Below are positions 1-6,028 of a stretch of 6,764 nucleotides of DNA, piece after piece. The DNA comes from an uncultured Lachnospiraceae bacterium (GTDB lineage Bacteria > Bacillota > Clostridia > Lachnospirales > Lachnospiraceae), in assembly GCA_910577655.1 (NCBI GenBank), contig CAJTOW010000174.1, positions 1-6,764 of the forward strand, in the 5' to 3' direction. The position numbers and the translations under genes were made by a program. Positions within the stretch are counted from its first letter, which is position 1. Every line of letters starts with the position of its first letter. A model generated the notes under the pieces. It ran no database searches and was not told the origin of the DNA. It saw nothing but the letters and a program-made list of their open reading frames with translations.

Positions 1-87
1 GAATCGCTGCGCGATGGGGCAGATGCCCTCCGGCCACTACGTTTTCGCACGGCTGTTTAATACTTATAAACAATTACCAAACAGACT
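1..87. other. Left-edge stretch with no supportable gene
   Basis: This stretch lies beyond the 3' end of the minus-strand aldo/keto reductase. No frame on either strand gives a recognisable protein end or a start with a ribosome binding site. The only structure is a 6-base inverted repeat, CTGTTT at 53-58 and AAACAG at 79-84, with a 20-base AT-rich loop. It has no T-run and is too weak to call a terminator. A neighbouring gene may lie just outside the window. Confidence 0.4.
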
Positions 88-1203
88 CTACAGTGCCGCT
101 GCCACCTTCTCCAGTTCCTCCCGGATCTGGATATGCTGCGGACATACCTCCTCACATCTTCCGCATTTGATGCACTCGGCCGCAGCCTTCTTCCCATGCC
201 CTCCGATCAGCCAGTCTGCCTGACGCTTTGCGGCAGCCGGGTCACGATAAAGGGTCAGATAATTCATCGCCGTGAAGGAACCGGAGATGCCGATGGCATT
301 GGGGCATACCTTGGCACAGTAGTTGCAGGTGGTGCATGGAATCAGCGGAATCTTCGCCAGGGCTTCCCTTGCTTCATCCAGAGTCTTCTGCTCGCCATCG
401 GACAAATGAGTGAAATCCTTCATATAAGAAAGATTGTCCTCCATCTGCTCCAGATTGCTCATGCCGGAAAGGACGGTGATCACCCCTTCCAGGCTTGCCG
501 CAAACCGGATCGCCCAGGAGGCGCAGGAAGCACTGGCATCTGCTTTCCTGAAGATCTCTGCCACTGGTTCCGGCGGATTGGCCAGCATGCCGCCTTTGAC
601 CGGCTCCATGATGATCACCGGCTTCCCATACTTTCTGGCCATCTCATAACAGGCCCTGGACTGGATGGCCGGGTTCTCCCAGTCCCCATAGTTGATCTGG
701 AGCTGGACAAATTCCATCTCCGGGTGGGCCTTTAAGATCTCCTCCAGTTCTTCCGGGGTGGAATGGAAGGAGAATCCCACATGGCGGATCAGTCCCTCTT
801 TCTTTTTCTCCTGAACAAAACTCCACATATCAAAATCATCAAAATACCTGGTTCTGTGCTCTCCAAGATTGTGAAGCAGATAGAAGTCAAAGTACCCGGC
901 TCCCGTCTGTTTCAGGGAAGTGTCAAACTGGGCCATGGCCTCCTCTCTGGTCTTGCAGCTGATCCAGGCCGCATTCTTGGTTGCCAGCTTAAAGGACTCT
1001 CTGGGATAACGCTCCACCAGCGCCTGACGGATCGCGTCCTCACTGCCTGCATACGCCCATGCCGTATCAAAATAAGTAAAACCTGCCTCCAGGAAACGGT
1101 CCACCATCTGCTTTGTCTGCTCCACATCGATCACATCCCCTATTTTGGGCAGCCGCATCAGTCCAAAACCAAGCTTTTTGATCTCCTCACCTAAATATGC
1201 CAT
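88..1203 (-). CDS. Aldo/keto reductase with C-terminal 4Fe-4S ferredoxin-like domain
   Basis: This 371-residue cytoplasmic protein is a predicted NAD(P)H-type aldo/keto reductase of the iron-sulfur subgroup (COG1453-like). Residues 1-270 form the reductase barrel, with the expected catalytic tetrad at Asp46, Tyr51 (FDTAWAYAGSE), Lys76 (LATKN) and His111 (YLLHN). Residues 285-360 carry two ferredoxin-type motifs: Cys290-293-296-300 (CTTCNYCAKVCP) and Cys344-347-350-354 (CIKCGRCEEVCP). These should bind two 4Fe-4S clusters, so the enzyme probably couples carbonyl reduction or the reverse oxidation to electron transfer. The substrate cannot be told from sequence. The start is firm: AGGAGGA at 1213-1219 sits nine bases before the ATG. 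The gene is transcribed alone in this window and reads away from the permease. A MerR-type promoter about 75 bases upstream suggests it is induced by a small molecule or redox stress. Confidence 0.93.
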   Translation of the reverse strand: MAYLGEEIKKLGFGLMRLPKIGDVIDVEQTKQMVDRFLEAGFTYFDTAWAYAGSEDAIRQALVERYPRESFKLATKNAAWISCKTREEAMAQFDTSLKQTGAGYFDFYLLHNLGEHRTRYFDDFDMWSFVQEKKKEGLIRHVGFSFHSTPEELEEILKAHPEMEFVQLQINYGDWENPAIQSRACYEMARKYGKPVIIMEPVKGGMLANPPEPVAEIFRKADASASCASWAIRFAASLEGVITVLSGMSNLEQMEDNLSYMKDFTHLSDGEQKTLDEAREALAKIPLIPCTTCNYCAKVCPNAIGISGSFTAMNYLTLYRDPAAAKRQADWLIGGHGKKAAAECIKCGRCEEVCPQHIQIREELEKVAAAL

Positions 1204-1275
1204 ACTGTCTCATCCTCCTATATAAGCATGTGATAAAAAATGCAACCATTCAAATTCCTGAACTGTCACAAAAAG

Positions 1276-1306
1276 ATTCTATCATACTGGAGTTACTCCA
1301 AGTCAA
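1276..1306 (-). promoter_or_regulatory. MerR-family-type promoter and operator for the aldo/keto reductase
   Basis: Read on the minus strand, a -35 TTGACT (1301-1306) and a -10 TAGAAT (1276-1281) are separated by 19 bases, longer than the usual 17. The spacer begins with the perfect dyad TGGAGT-A-ACTCCA (1288-1300), which abuts the -35. A long spacer filled by a dyad is the hallmark of promoters activated by MerR-family regulators, which twist the DNA to realign the two elements. The start of transcription would fall near 1269, leaving about 65 bases of leader before the reductase ATG. No MerR-type regulator gene is in the window, so the regulator and its signal are unknown. Confidence 0.8.
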
Positions 1307-1345
1307 GTGTTTATAAAAAGTTTATAATCCTCATCATTATTTTTC

Positions 1346-1374
1346 TTTACTTTTTCATAACACATGATTATAAT
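1346..1374 (+). promoter_or_regulatory. Predicted sigma-A-type promoter for the permease
   Basis: TTTACT (1346-1351, four of six consensus bases) and a perfect TATAAT (1369-1374) are 17 bases apart in a T-rich stretch. They lie about 110 bases before the permease start. Another perfect TATAAT at 1323-1328 lacks a good -35. The -10 lies inside a palindrome described separately, which hints at repression. Confidence 0.5.
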
Positions 1375-1376
1375 CA
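1365..1376. promoter_or_regulatory. 12-base perfect palindrome over the permease -10
   Basis: TGATTATAATCA is a perfect palindrome that contains the predicted -10 TATAAT. A dimeric repressor bound here would block the promoter. The word is AT-rich, and the TATAAT core is itself half-symmetric, so chance is possible. The same half-site, TAATCA/TGATTA, recurs in the inverted repeat before the transglutaminase-like gene at 4899-4913. Confidence 0.35.
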
Positions 1377-1486
1377 ATCTTATCACACAAACAAATCACA
1401 GCTTTCATTCCCACAGCGTTTCTTACGTTCACTGGCCATGCCCTCTGGTCATATCCTAGATTATATTTTCAATCTCAGGAGTCCTT

Positions 1487-2917
1487 ATGTTAGAAACCGC
1501 AACTGTTCTGACTTTTCTCCACTATCTGTATCTGATAGGGGTTATTGTGATTCTTACTGTTATGGTTCTCCGCAAGGATACCCCCGCGGTCTGTATCCTG
1601 TTTCTGTTCCTGCTGGGAGCGGCCGGAACCGGAAGCTTCACCGGAGGGATCCAGACAGTCTTTCACGCCATGCTGTACGCAGCAAAGGAATTCATGGAAG
1701 TGATCGCCACCATTGCCCTGGTGACTGCCCTGTCCCGGTGTTTAAGCGACCTGGGCAGTGATTACCTTCTGATGCGTCCCATGTCCCGGATTATGAAAAA
1801 TCCTTCCGTCACCTGGTGGATCCTTGGGTTCACCATGCTTTTGTTCTCCCTGTTTTTGTGGCCTTCCCCCTCGGTGGCCCTGGTGGGAGCCATCATGCTT
1901 CCCTTTGCGGTCCGTGCAGGCTTAAATCCCCTGGCCGCAGCCATGGCCATGAATCTCTTCGGCCACGGGATCGGTCTCAGCTATGATCTGGTCATCCAGG
2001 GAGCTCCTGCCATCTCCGCCGGTGCCGCCGGCGTCACCACCAGCCAGATCCTGACTGAGGGGCGCCCGGTCTTTCTGGTCATGGGAGCTGCCACGGTCAT
2101 GGCTGCATTTGTGCTGAACCGGAAACAGCTTTCCCTGCCGGCCGGTCTGGCCCAGGTGCAGGCTGTCAGTCAGAAACCAGAGAAGACAGACCCCCAGAAA
2201 AGCCCTGATGCTTCTCTTTCCCGGCCGGCCCTGGTTCTTGCCATCGCCACACCCCTGGCCTTTCTGGCGGACATTGCCGCTATGCTGATCCTTCAGCTCC
2301 GGGGCGGTGACGCTACCAGCCTGGTATCAGGCACTGCAGTTCTTCTCATGTGCCTGGGGTCTTTTGCCGCCTTCCGGAAAGATTCCCTGGAAAAGATCAC
2401 CGGATATCTGACCGACGGCTTCCTCTTTGCCATCCGTATCTTCGCCCCGGTGATTGCCATCGGCGCCTTCTTCTTCCTGGGCGGGGAGGGCATCACATCC
2501 ATTATGGGCGGGACAGAGCTGGCCGAAATCCTGGGAAATGCCTCCACCGGCGGCATCATGAATGACTGGGCCGTCTGGCTGGCCTCCCATGCTCCTCTGA
2601 ACAAATACCTGATCGCCGCGATCCAGATGGCCGTAGGCGCGCTCACCGGACTGGATGGTTCCGGTTTCTCCGGTCTGCCCCTCACCGGCGCCCTGGCCCG
2701 GACCTTCGGCTCTGCTGTAGGCGCCTCTGTCCCGGTTCTTGCCGCCCTGGGGCAGATCACAGCCATCTTCGTAGGCGGCGGCACCATTGTCCCCTGGGGC
2801 CTGATCCCGGTGGCAGCTATCTGCAATGTCAGCCCGCTGGAGCTGGCAAGGAAGAATTTCCTGCCGGTGCTGATTGGTTTTCTCTGCGCATTTGCAACAG
2901 CCTGTGTCCTGTTATAA
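1487..2917 (+). CDS. Polytopic membrane permease, ion-transporter-like, substrate unknown
   Basis: The 476-residue product is highly hydrophobic, with about ten or more likely membrane segments (for example residues 8-28, 34-52, 68-84, 108-140, 195-210, 248-270, 278-296, 312-332, 373-388, 410-432 and 456-476). A hydrophilic loop at 211-247, rich in Gln, Lys, Pro and Ser, separates two halves, as in two-repeat secondary carriers. Pro/Gly-rich segments that look like re-entrant hairpins occur in both halves: WPSPSVALVG near 125-134 with FGHGIGLSYD at 158-167, and TGLDGSGFSGLPLTG at 387-401 with VGGGTIVPWGL at 429-439. This layout resembles carriers for organic anions in the ion-transporter superfamily, but I do not recognise the exact family, so the substrate is open. 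AGGAG at 1477-1481 lies five bases before the ATG. The stop is 69 bases before asnB, so co-transcription with asnB is plausible. There is no signal peptide beyond the first membrane segment. Confidence 0.8.
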   Translation: MLETATVLTFLHYLYLIGVIVILTVMVLRKDTPAVCILFLFLLGAAGTGSFTGGIQTVFHAMLYAAKEFMEVIATIALVTALSRCLSDLGSDYLLMRPMSRIMKNPSVTWWILGFTMLLFSLFLWPSPSVALVGAIMLPFAVRAGLNPLAAAMAMNLFGHGIGLSYDLVIQGAPAISAGAAGVTTSQILTEGRPVFLVMGAATVMAAFVLNRKQLSLPAGLAQVQAVSQKPEKTDPQKSPDASLSRPALVLAIATPLAFLADIAAMLILQLRGGDATSLVSGTAVLLMCLGSFAAFRKDSLEKITGYLTDGFLFAIRIFAPVIAIGAFFFLGGEGITSIMGGTELAEILGNASTGGIMNDWAVWLASHAPLNKYLIAAIQMAVGALTGLDGSGFSGLPLTGALARTFGSAVGASVPVLAALGQITAIFVGGGTIVPWGLIPVAAICNVSPLELARKNFLPVLIGFLCAFATACVLL

Positions 2918-2970
2918 AAACCCGGAACGGTGCAGACCTGCCGGACAGTTATAAATATTCTCTTTAATGA

Positions 2971-2976
2971 AAGGAG
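2971..2976 (+). promoter_or_regulatory. Ribosome binding site fixing the asnB start
   Basis: AAGGAG lies ten bases before the ATG at 2987. It supports that start over an in-frame ATG at 2930, which would put 19 residues ahead of the catalytic cysteine. Confidence 0.8.
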
Positions 2977-2986
2977 CATCAATCAT

Positions 2987-4837
2987 ATGTGTGGTATAGC
3001 TGGATTTTTTCACCCGCAGCGGGATTTCACCGTGGAAAAGGAGTATTCTCTCAGCATCCTGAACTCCATGAACCAGGCTCAGAGACGGCGCGGGCCGGAC
3101 CACCAGGGCACTCTGCTCTGCAAACATGCCGGGCTGGCCCAGGTACGCCTGGAGATCGTCGATCTGGTCACAGGCCACCAGCCCATGTCCAAAACCATAG
3201 ACGGGCACACCTGGAGCATTGTCTATAACGGAGAACTGTACAACACTCCGGAACTGCGCCGGGAACTGACTCTTCTGGGCTACACCTTTGACACTGCCAG
3301 CGATACGGAGGTTCTTCTGACCGCCTATATCGCCTATGGTCCTGACTTTCCGGAACGCTTAAACGGCATCTTTGCCTTCGCCATTCATGATCCGGTCCAG
3401 AACTGTCTCCTTCTGGGCCGGGACCGGGCAGGTGTCAAGCCCCTGTTCTACACGATCCTGGATGGCCTTGTGCTGTTCTCCTCTGAGATCAAGGGCCTCT
3501 TCTGCTGGCCCCATTTCCGGCCGGTCCTTGACCGGAACGGCCTCAATGAGATCTTCAGTCTGGGCCCTGCCCGCACCAGCGGCCTGGGAGTGTTCAAAGA
3601 TGTGAAGGAGGTGCTGCCCGGTCACTACATCCTCTGTTCTGGCAGAGGAATCCGCCAGGAGGCCTACTGGCGTCTAAAAAGCTGCCCCCATGAGGACAGC
3701 TACGAAGAAACTGTAGAAAAGACTGCCTTTTTGATCGAAGATTCTGTCCGTAGGCAGATGGTGTCGGATGTTCCTATCTGTACCTTCCTTTCCGGCGGAG
3801 TAGACTCAAGCCTCGTATCCTCCCTATGCGCCCGGGAGCTAAAGAAAAAGAACCAGCAGCTTACCACATTTTCCTTTGATTTTGCCGGAAACCAGGAGAA
3901 TTTCCATGCCAACGCCTTCCAGCCCTCCCAGGACCGGCCCTTTGTGGAGACTATGGCCGCCTATCTGGACACTGACCACCATTTTCTGGAATGCAGCACC
4001 CAGACCCAGGCAGAGCTTCTGGAAGACTCCGTTCTGGCCCACGACCTGCCGGCCATGGCAGATGTAGATTCCTCCATGCTGTATTTCTGTTCCCTGGTCA
4101 GCCCCTTCTGCAAGGTAGCCCTCACCGGAGAATGCGCTGATGAAATCTTCGGCGGATATCCCTGGTTTCACAGGGAAGCATGCTTTCATGCGGAGACATT
4201 TCCCTGGACCATGGATCTGAAGGCCCGCCAGATTCTTCTGGATGACGGATTCCTGACAGAGCTTGGTATGGAAGAATATGTCCGCAATGCCTACGAGACC
4301 TCCCTGGCCCAGGTACCGGTCCTTCCCGGCGAATCCCCCACGGAGGCACGCCGCAGGGAGATCTCCTACCTGAACCTGAGATGGTTCATGCAGACACTGC
4401 TAAACCGCATGGACCGCACCAGCATGTACAACGGACTGGAAGCCCGTGTCCCCTTCGCGGACCACCGGATCATCGAATATCTGTGGAATGTGCCCTGGGA
4501 CATGAAGGCAAAGGACGGAATCGTCAAGAATCTGCTGCGGCAGGCAGGGCGCACAAGGCTGCCGGAAGAAATCCTCTTCCGGAGGAAATCTCCCTACCCC
4601 AAGACCTATGACAAAGGCTATGAAACTCTGCTGGCCGGACGGGTGCGGGAGATCGCTGAGGATCCCTCCTCCCCGGTAATGGCCTTTCTGGACAAAAAGA
4701 AAATTGACCGTTTTCTGTCCAGTCCCTCAGACTATGGAAAACCCTGGTACGGCCAGCTGATGGCGGCCCCCCAGATGATGGCTTATGTGATCCAGATTGA
4801 CTTCTGGCTCAGACACTATAAGCCGCTCATTGTCTGA
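2987..4837 (+). CDS. asnB: Asparagine synthetase (glutamine-hydrolysing)
   Basis: This 616-residue cytoplasmic enzyme should make asparagine from aspartate, using glutamine as nitrogen donor and ATP. Residues 1-200 are a class II glutamine amidotransferase domain. Cys2 (MCGIAG), which becomes the N-terminal nucleophile after Met removal, fixes the start. Arg54 (VRLEIVD), Asn81 (YNGELYN) and Asp106 line the glutamine pocket. Residues from about 235 on are the synthetase domain: the ATP pyrophosphatase loop FLSGGVDSS (267-275), TGECADEIFGGYPWF (380-394) and LLNRMDRTSMYNGLEARVPF (471-490). Both active sites look intact, and the length matches the roughly 615-residue YisO/AsnO-type Firmicutes enzymes rather than the shorter E. 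coli AsnB. Related amidotransferases can amidate other carboxylates, such as peptidoglycan diaminopimelate, so the acceptor is not proven. It sits 69 bases after the permease and 103 bases before an exported transglutaminase-like gene. No T-box or other leader structure is evident upstream. Confidence 0.93.
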   Translation: MCGIAGFFHPQRDFTVEKEYSLSILNSMNQAQRRRGPDHQGTLLCKHAGLAQVRLEIVDLVTGHQPMSKTIDGHTWSIVYNGELYNTPELRRELTLLGYTFDTASDTEVLLTAYIAYGPDFPERLNGIFAFAIHDPVQNCLLLGRDRAGVKPLFYTILDGLVLFSSEIKGLFCWPHFRPVLDRNGLNEIFSLGPARTSGLGVFKDVKEVLPGHYILCSGRGIRQEAYWRLKSCPHEDSYEETVEKTAFLIEDSVRRQMVSDVPICTFLSGGVDSSLVSSLCARELKKKNQQLTTFSFDFAGNQENFHANAFQPSQDRPFVETMAAYLDTDHHFLECSTQTQAELLEDSVLAHDLPAMADVDSSMLYFCSLVSPFCKVALTGECADEIFGGYPWFHREACFHAETFPWTMDLKARQILLDDGFLTELGMEEYVRNAYETSLAQVPVLPGESPTEARRREISYLNLRWFMQTLLNRMDRTSMYNGLEARVPFADHRIIEYLWNVPWDMKAKDGIVKNLLRQAGRTRLPEEILFRRKSPYPKTYDKGYETLLAGRVREIAEDPSSPVMAFLDKKKIDRFLSSPSDYGKPWYGQLMAAPQMMAYVIQIDFWLRHYKPLIV

Positions 4838-4886
4838 TGCAAATAAGTTCCATGAGGTATGATGCCATCCTGTCCGGGCCTGGAAC

Positions 4887-4916
4887 GCGACAATGACCAT
4901 AATCAGTGATTATATT
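4887..4916 (+). promoter_or_regulatory. Candidate promoter with 15-base inverted repeat before the transglutaminase-like gene
   Basis: ATAATCA-G-TGATTAT (4899-4913) is a perfect 7-base inverted repeat with one central base. It overlaps a possible -10 TATATT (4911-4916), with GCGACA (4887-4892, four of six -35 bases) 18 bases upstream. This would give the transglutaminase-like gene its own regulated start. The repeat is followed by five T's, so an AT-only hairpin acting as a weak terminator after asnB is an alternative, but its stem is poor in GC. Its half-site matches the palindrome at 1365-1376. Confidence 0.35.
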
Positions 4917-4940
4917 TTTCTGAAAGGAACCAAAGAAATT

Positions 4941-5627
4941 ATGCTGAAAAAATATACCTTCCTTCTCTGTCTTATTCTCATGACCCTGGGAAGCTGCCTC
5001 AGTATCCACGCTAAAGAACCGGGCACTGCCATGCATCTTCCCCAGTCAGAGAATGCAGCCGCCCTTCTCTTTCCGGCCTTCGCCCGGTTCGAAGCCGGAG
5101 AGTCCATCGCTTTTTCCAGCATCCGGGAATATTATGACTTTTTCGAGCAGTACCTGACCCAGTATCGTCTGGAGGATCTGAAAGGAGGCTATCCCCTGAC
5201 CGGGATGGAGACCTCCATCCCGGATGAAAGACGATATGACCGCGAATCTGTCAGACAGCATATTCTGACCCTTTTTTCGCTGACAGATGCTATGGATCCC
5301 CGGGAAACCATTGAAGAAGTCTGCCGCCAGATCCGCAGCACTATCCGCTACGACCAGACCGCCTCCGGACTGACCCTGGAGGAAGCACTCGCCTCAGGCT
5401 GCGGAGTCTGCTGGCACTATGTAAAGATTGCGGACGTGGTTTTAGAAGATTCCGGTATCCCCACAGAGATCATCCACGGCTCTGTTCTTGGGACTCCCCA
5501 TATGTGGCTCCGGTGCCAGACCGGCACCCAGTGGCTTCTGGCTGATCCACAGATCGGCATCCTCCCTGGCTCCTGCTATGAAGGACGGTATCTGCCTTAT
5601 CCTTATCTGAGCGTGCTGCGGGAGTAA
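4941..5627 (+). CDS. Exported transglutaminase-like superfamily protein
   Basis: The 228-residue product begins with a clear export signal: Lys3-Lys4, then a hydrophobic core up to about residue 18. Two cleavage readings compete: a lipoprotein-like site TLGSC with Cys19, or signal peptidase I after SIHA (residue 24). Residues 120-205 are a transglutaminase-like core. Cys157 (GVCWHYVKIADVVLEDSGIP) is the predicted nucleophile, His187 (TPHMWLRC) the base and Asp202 (WLLADPQIG) the third member, so the triad is complete. Such domains act as proteases, amidases or cross-linking enzymes on proteins or cell-wall peptides, and the actual substrate is unknown. Cys154 lies three residues before the nucleophile (CGVC), so redox control is conceivable. 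The start was chosen because it opens directly on the signal peptide and has AAAGGA at 4923-4928, though the 12-base spacing is long. An ATG at 4893 would add 16 residues and has no good ribosome site. Confidence 0.82.
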   Translation: MLKKYTFLLCLILMTLGSCLSIHAKEPGTAMHLPQSENAAALLFPAFARFEAGESIAFSSIREYYDFFEQYLTQYRLEDLKGGYPLTGMETSIPDERRYDRESVRQHILTLFSLTDAMDPRETIEEVCRQIRSTIRYDQTASGLTLEEALASGCGVCWHYVKIADVVLEDSGIPTEIIHGSVLGTPHMWLRCQTGTQWLLADPQIGILPGSCYEGRYLPYPYLSVLRE

Positions 5628-5698
5628 CCATTCACACGGGGGATGTTTTAAGGGACAGGCTCTGGCTGTAAACGGCAGCGAACTGACACGGTTAATAT

Positions 5699-5736
5699 AC
5701 GTATTCTTAATTACACGTATTGAATTCAAACGTATT
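5699..5736. repeat. Three spaced ACGTATT repeats upstream of hicA
   Basis: ACGTATT occurs at 5699-5705, 5715-5721 and 5730-5736, at steps of 16 and 15 bases. The first copy is part of an 8-base palindrome, ATACGTAT (5697-5704). Between the second and third lies TTGAATTCAA (5720-5729), a 10-base palindrome. Such iterated short sites before a toxin-antitoxin pair could be antitoxin binding sites, here for the HicB ribbon-helix-helix domain. That role is inferred from position only. Confidence 0.45.
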
Positions 5737-5751
5737 ATGTGATATCATAAT
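5720..5751 (+). promoter_or_regulatory. Predicted hicAB promoter with overlapping operator-like inverted repeat
   Basis: TTGAAT (5720-5725) and TATCAT (5743-5748) are 17 bases apart, about 25 bases before hicA. An alternative -10 is TATTAT (5733-5738). The -10 region is covered by a perfect inverted repeat, ATTATG-N6-CATAAT (5734-5739 and 5746-5751). A repressor there would shut the promoter, fitting the autoregulation expected of HicB. The promoter is predicted by eye. Confidence 0.5.
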
Positions 5752-5756
5752 GGCGC

Positions 5757-5762
5757 AAGGAG
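5757..5762 (+). promoter_or_regulatory. Ribosome binding site fixing the hicA start
   Basis: AAGGAG lies eight bases before the ATG at 5771, giving a 62-residue HicA. It argues against an upstream TTG at 5720, which would sit inside the predicted -35 and palindrome. Confidence 0.75.
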
Positions 5763-5770
5763 AACATGAT

Positions 5771-5959
5771 ATGCCAATGAAACCAAAGGAAATGGAGCAG
5801 CGGATCCTTGCTGATGGATGGATATTCAAGAGCCAGGAAGGCTCTCATAAGCATTATATTCACCCAGAAAAAGACGGTAAGGTCACGATACCCTTTCACA
5901 AGAAAGACCTTCCAAAAGGCACAGAAAATAACATTCTAAAACCAGCGGGGCTTAAATAA
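5771..5959 (+). CDS. hicA: HicA toxin, mRNA interferase of a type II toxin-antitoxin pair
   Basis: The 62-residue product matches HicA along its whole length. It has a short N-terminal helix (KPKEMEQRILADGW), then the catalytic-histidine segment QEGSHKHYIHP with His26, a KVTIPFHKKDLPKGT strand and loop (37-51), and the C-terminal helix ending ILKPAGLK. The family has a double-stranded-RNA-binding-like fold and cuts mRNA or otherwise stops translation until bound by HicB. The histidine and the conserved DLPKGT motif are present, so the toxin looks intact. An ATG two codons downstream is a possible alternative start. It is followed after 69 bases by hicB on the same strand, the usual toxin-first order. 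Its base composition is more AT-rich than the genes to its left, in line with a horizontally moved module. Confidence 0.93.
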   Translation: MPMKPKEMEQRILADGWIFKSQEGSHKHYIHPEKDGKVTIPFHKKDLPKGTENNILKPAGLK

Positions 5960-5963
5960 CCCA

Positions 5964-6006
5964 TAACAGCCCATAGTCCCGAGCTGTTAAAATGGTTCCG
6001 CATTTT
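5964..6006 (+). promoter_or_regulatory. Two adjacent small hairpins between hicA and hicB
   Basis: TAACAGC (5964-5970) pairs with GCTGTTA (5983-5989) around a 12-base loop, and AAAATG (5989-5994) pairs with CATTTT (6001-6006) around a 6-base loop. The two arms share base 5989, so the outer pairs of the two stems compete. The second ends just before the hicB ribosome site at 6016-6020. Possible roles are tuning toxin versus antitoxin output or protecting one cistron, but the stems are short and this is weak evidence. Confidence 0.3.
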
Positions 6007-6015
6007 CCAATTTTT

Positions 6016-6020
6016 GGAGG
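6016..6020 (+). promoter_or_regulatory. Ribosome binding site fixing the hicB start
   Basis: GGAGG lies eight bases before the ATG at 6029. An in-frame TTG at 6014 overlaps this site and so cannot be the real start. Confidence 0.8.
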
Positions 6021-6028
6021 TACAAACT

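Noticed and set aside
53..84. Inverted repeat CTGTTT/AAACAG as a terminator for the aldo/keto reductase
   Set aside because: The stem is six bases with a 20-base loop, low in GC, and has no T-run in either direction.
133..735. Long plus-strand open frame opposite the aldo/keto reductase
   Set aside because: It is antisense to a gene with full catalytic and iron-sulfur motifs, has no recognisable domain and no ribosome binding site.
1240..1761. Plus-strand open frame beginning in the divergent spacer
   Set aside because: It crosses the promoter region and overlaps the permease in another frame. Its composition shifts abruptly and it has no ribosome site.
2922..2944. CCGG/CCGG stem after the permease as a terminator
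   Set aside because: It has only four pairs, a 15-base loop and no following T-run.
2293..2982. 229-codon minus-strand open frame opposite the permease
   Set aside because: It is rich in Arg, Pro and Ala, as expected from reading GC-rich coding DNA backwards, and it matches nothing I recognise.
2930..2986. Longer asparagine synthetase with a 19-residue N-terminal extension
   Set aside because: Class II amidotransferases need Cys directly after the initiator Met, and AAGGAG fits the ATG at 2987.
2918..2986. T-box or other amino-acid-responsive leader before asnB
   Set aside because: The gap is only 69 bases and shows no T-box core or terminator/antiterminator pair.
4847..4886. GTTCCA/TGGAAC inverted repeat after asnB
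   Set aside because: Six pairs enclose a 28-base loop with no T-run, which is within chance expectation.
5964..5993. Separate hicB promoter with TAAAAT (5988-5993) as -10
   Set aside because: No acceptable -35 lies 16-18 bases upstream, so read-through from the hicA promoter is simpler.
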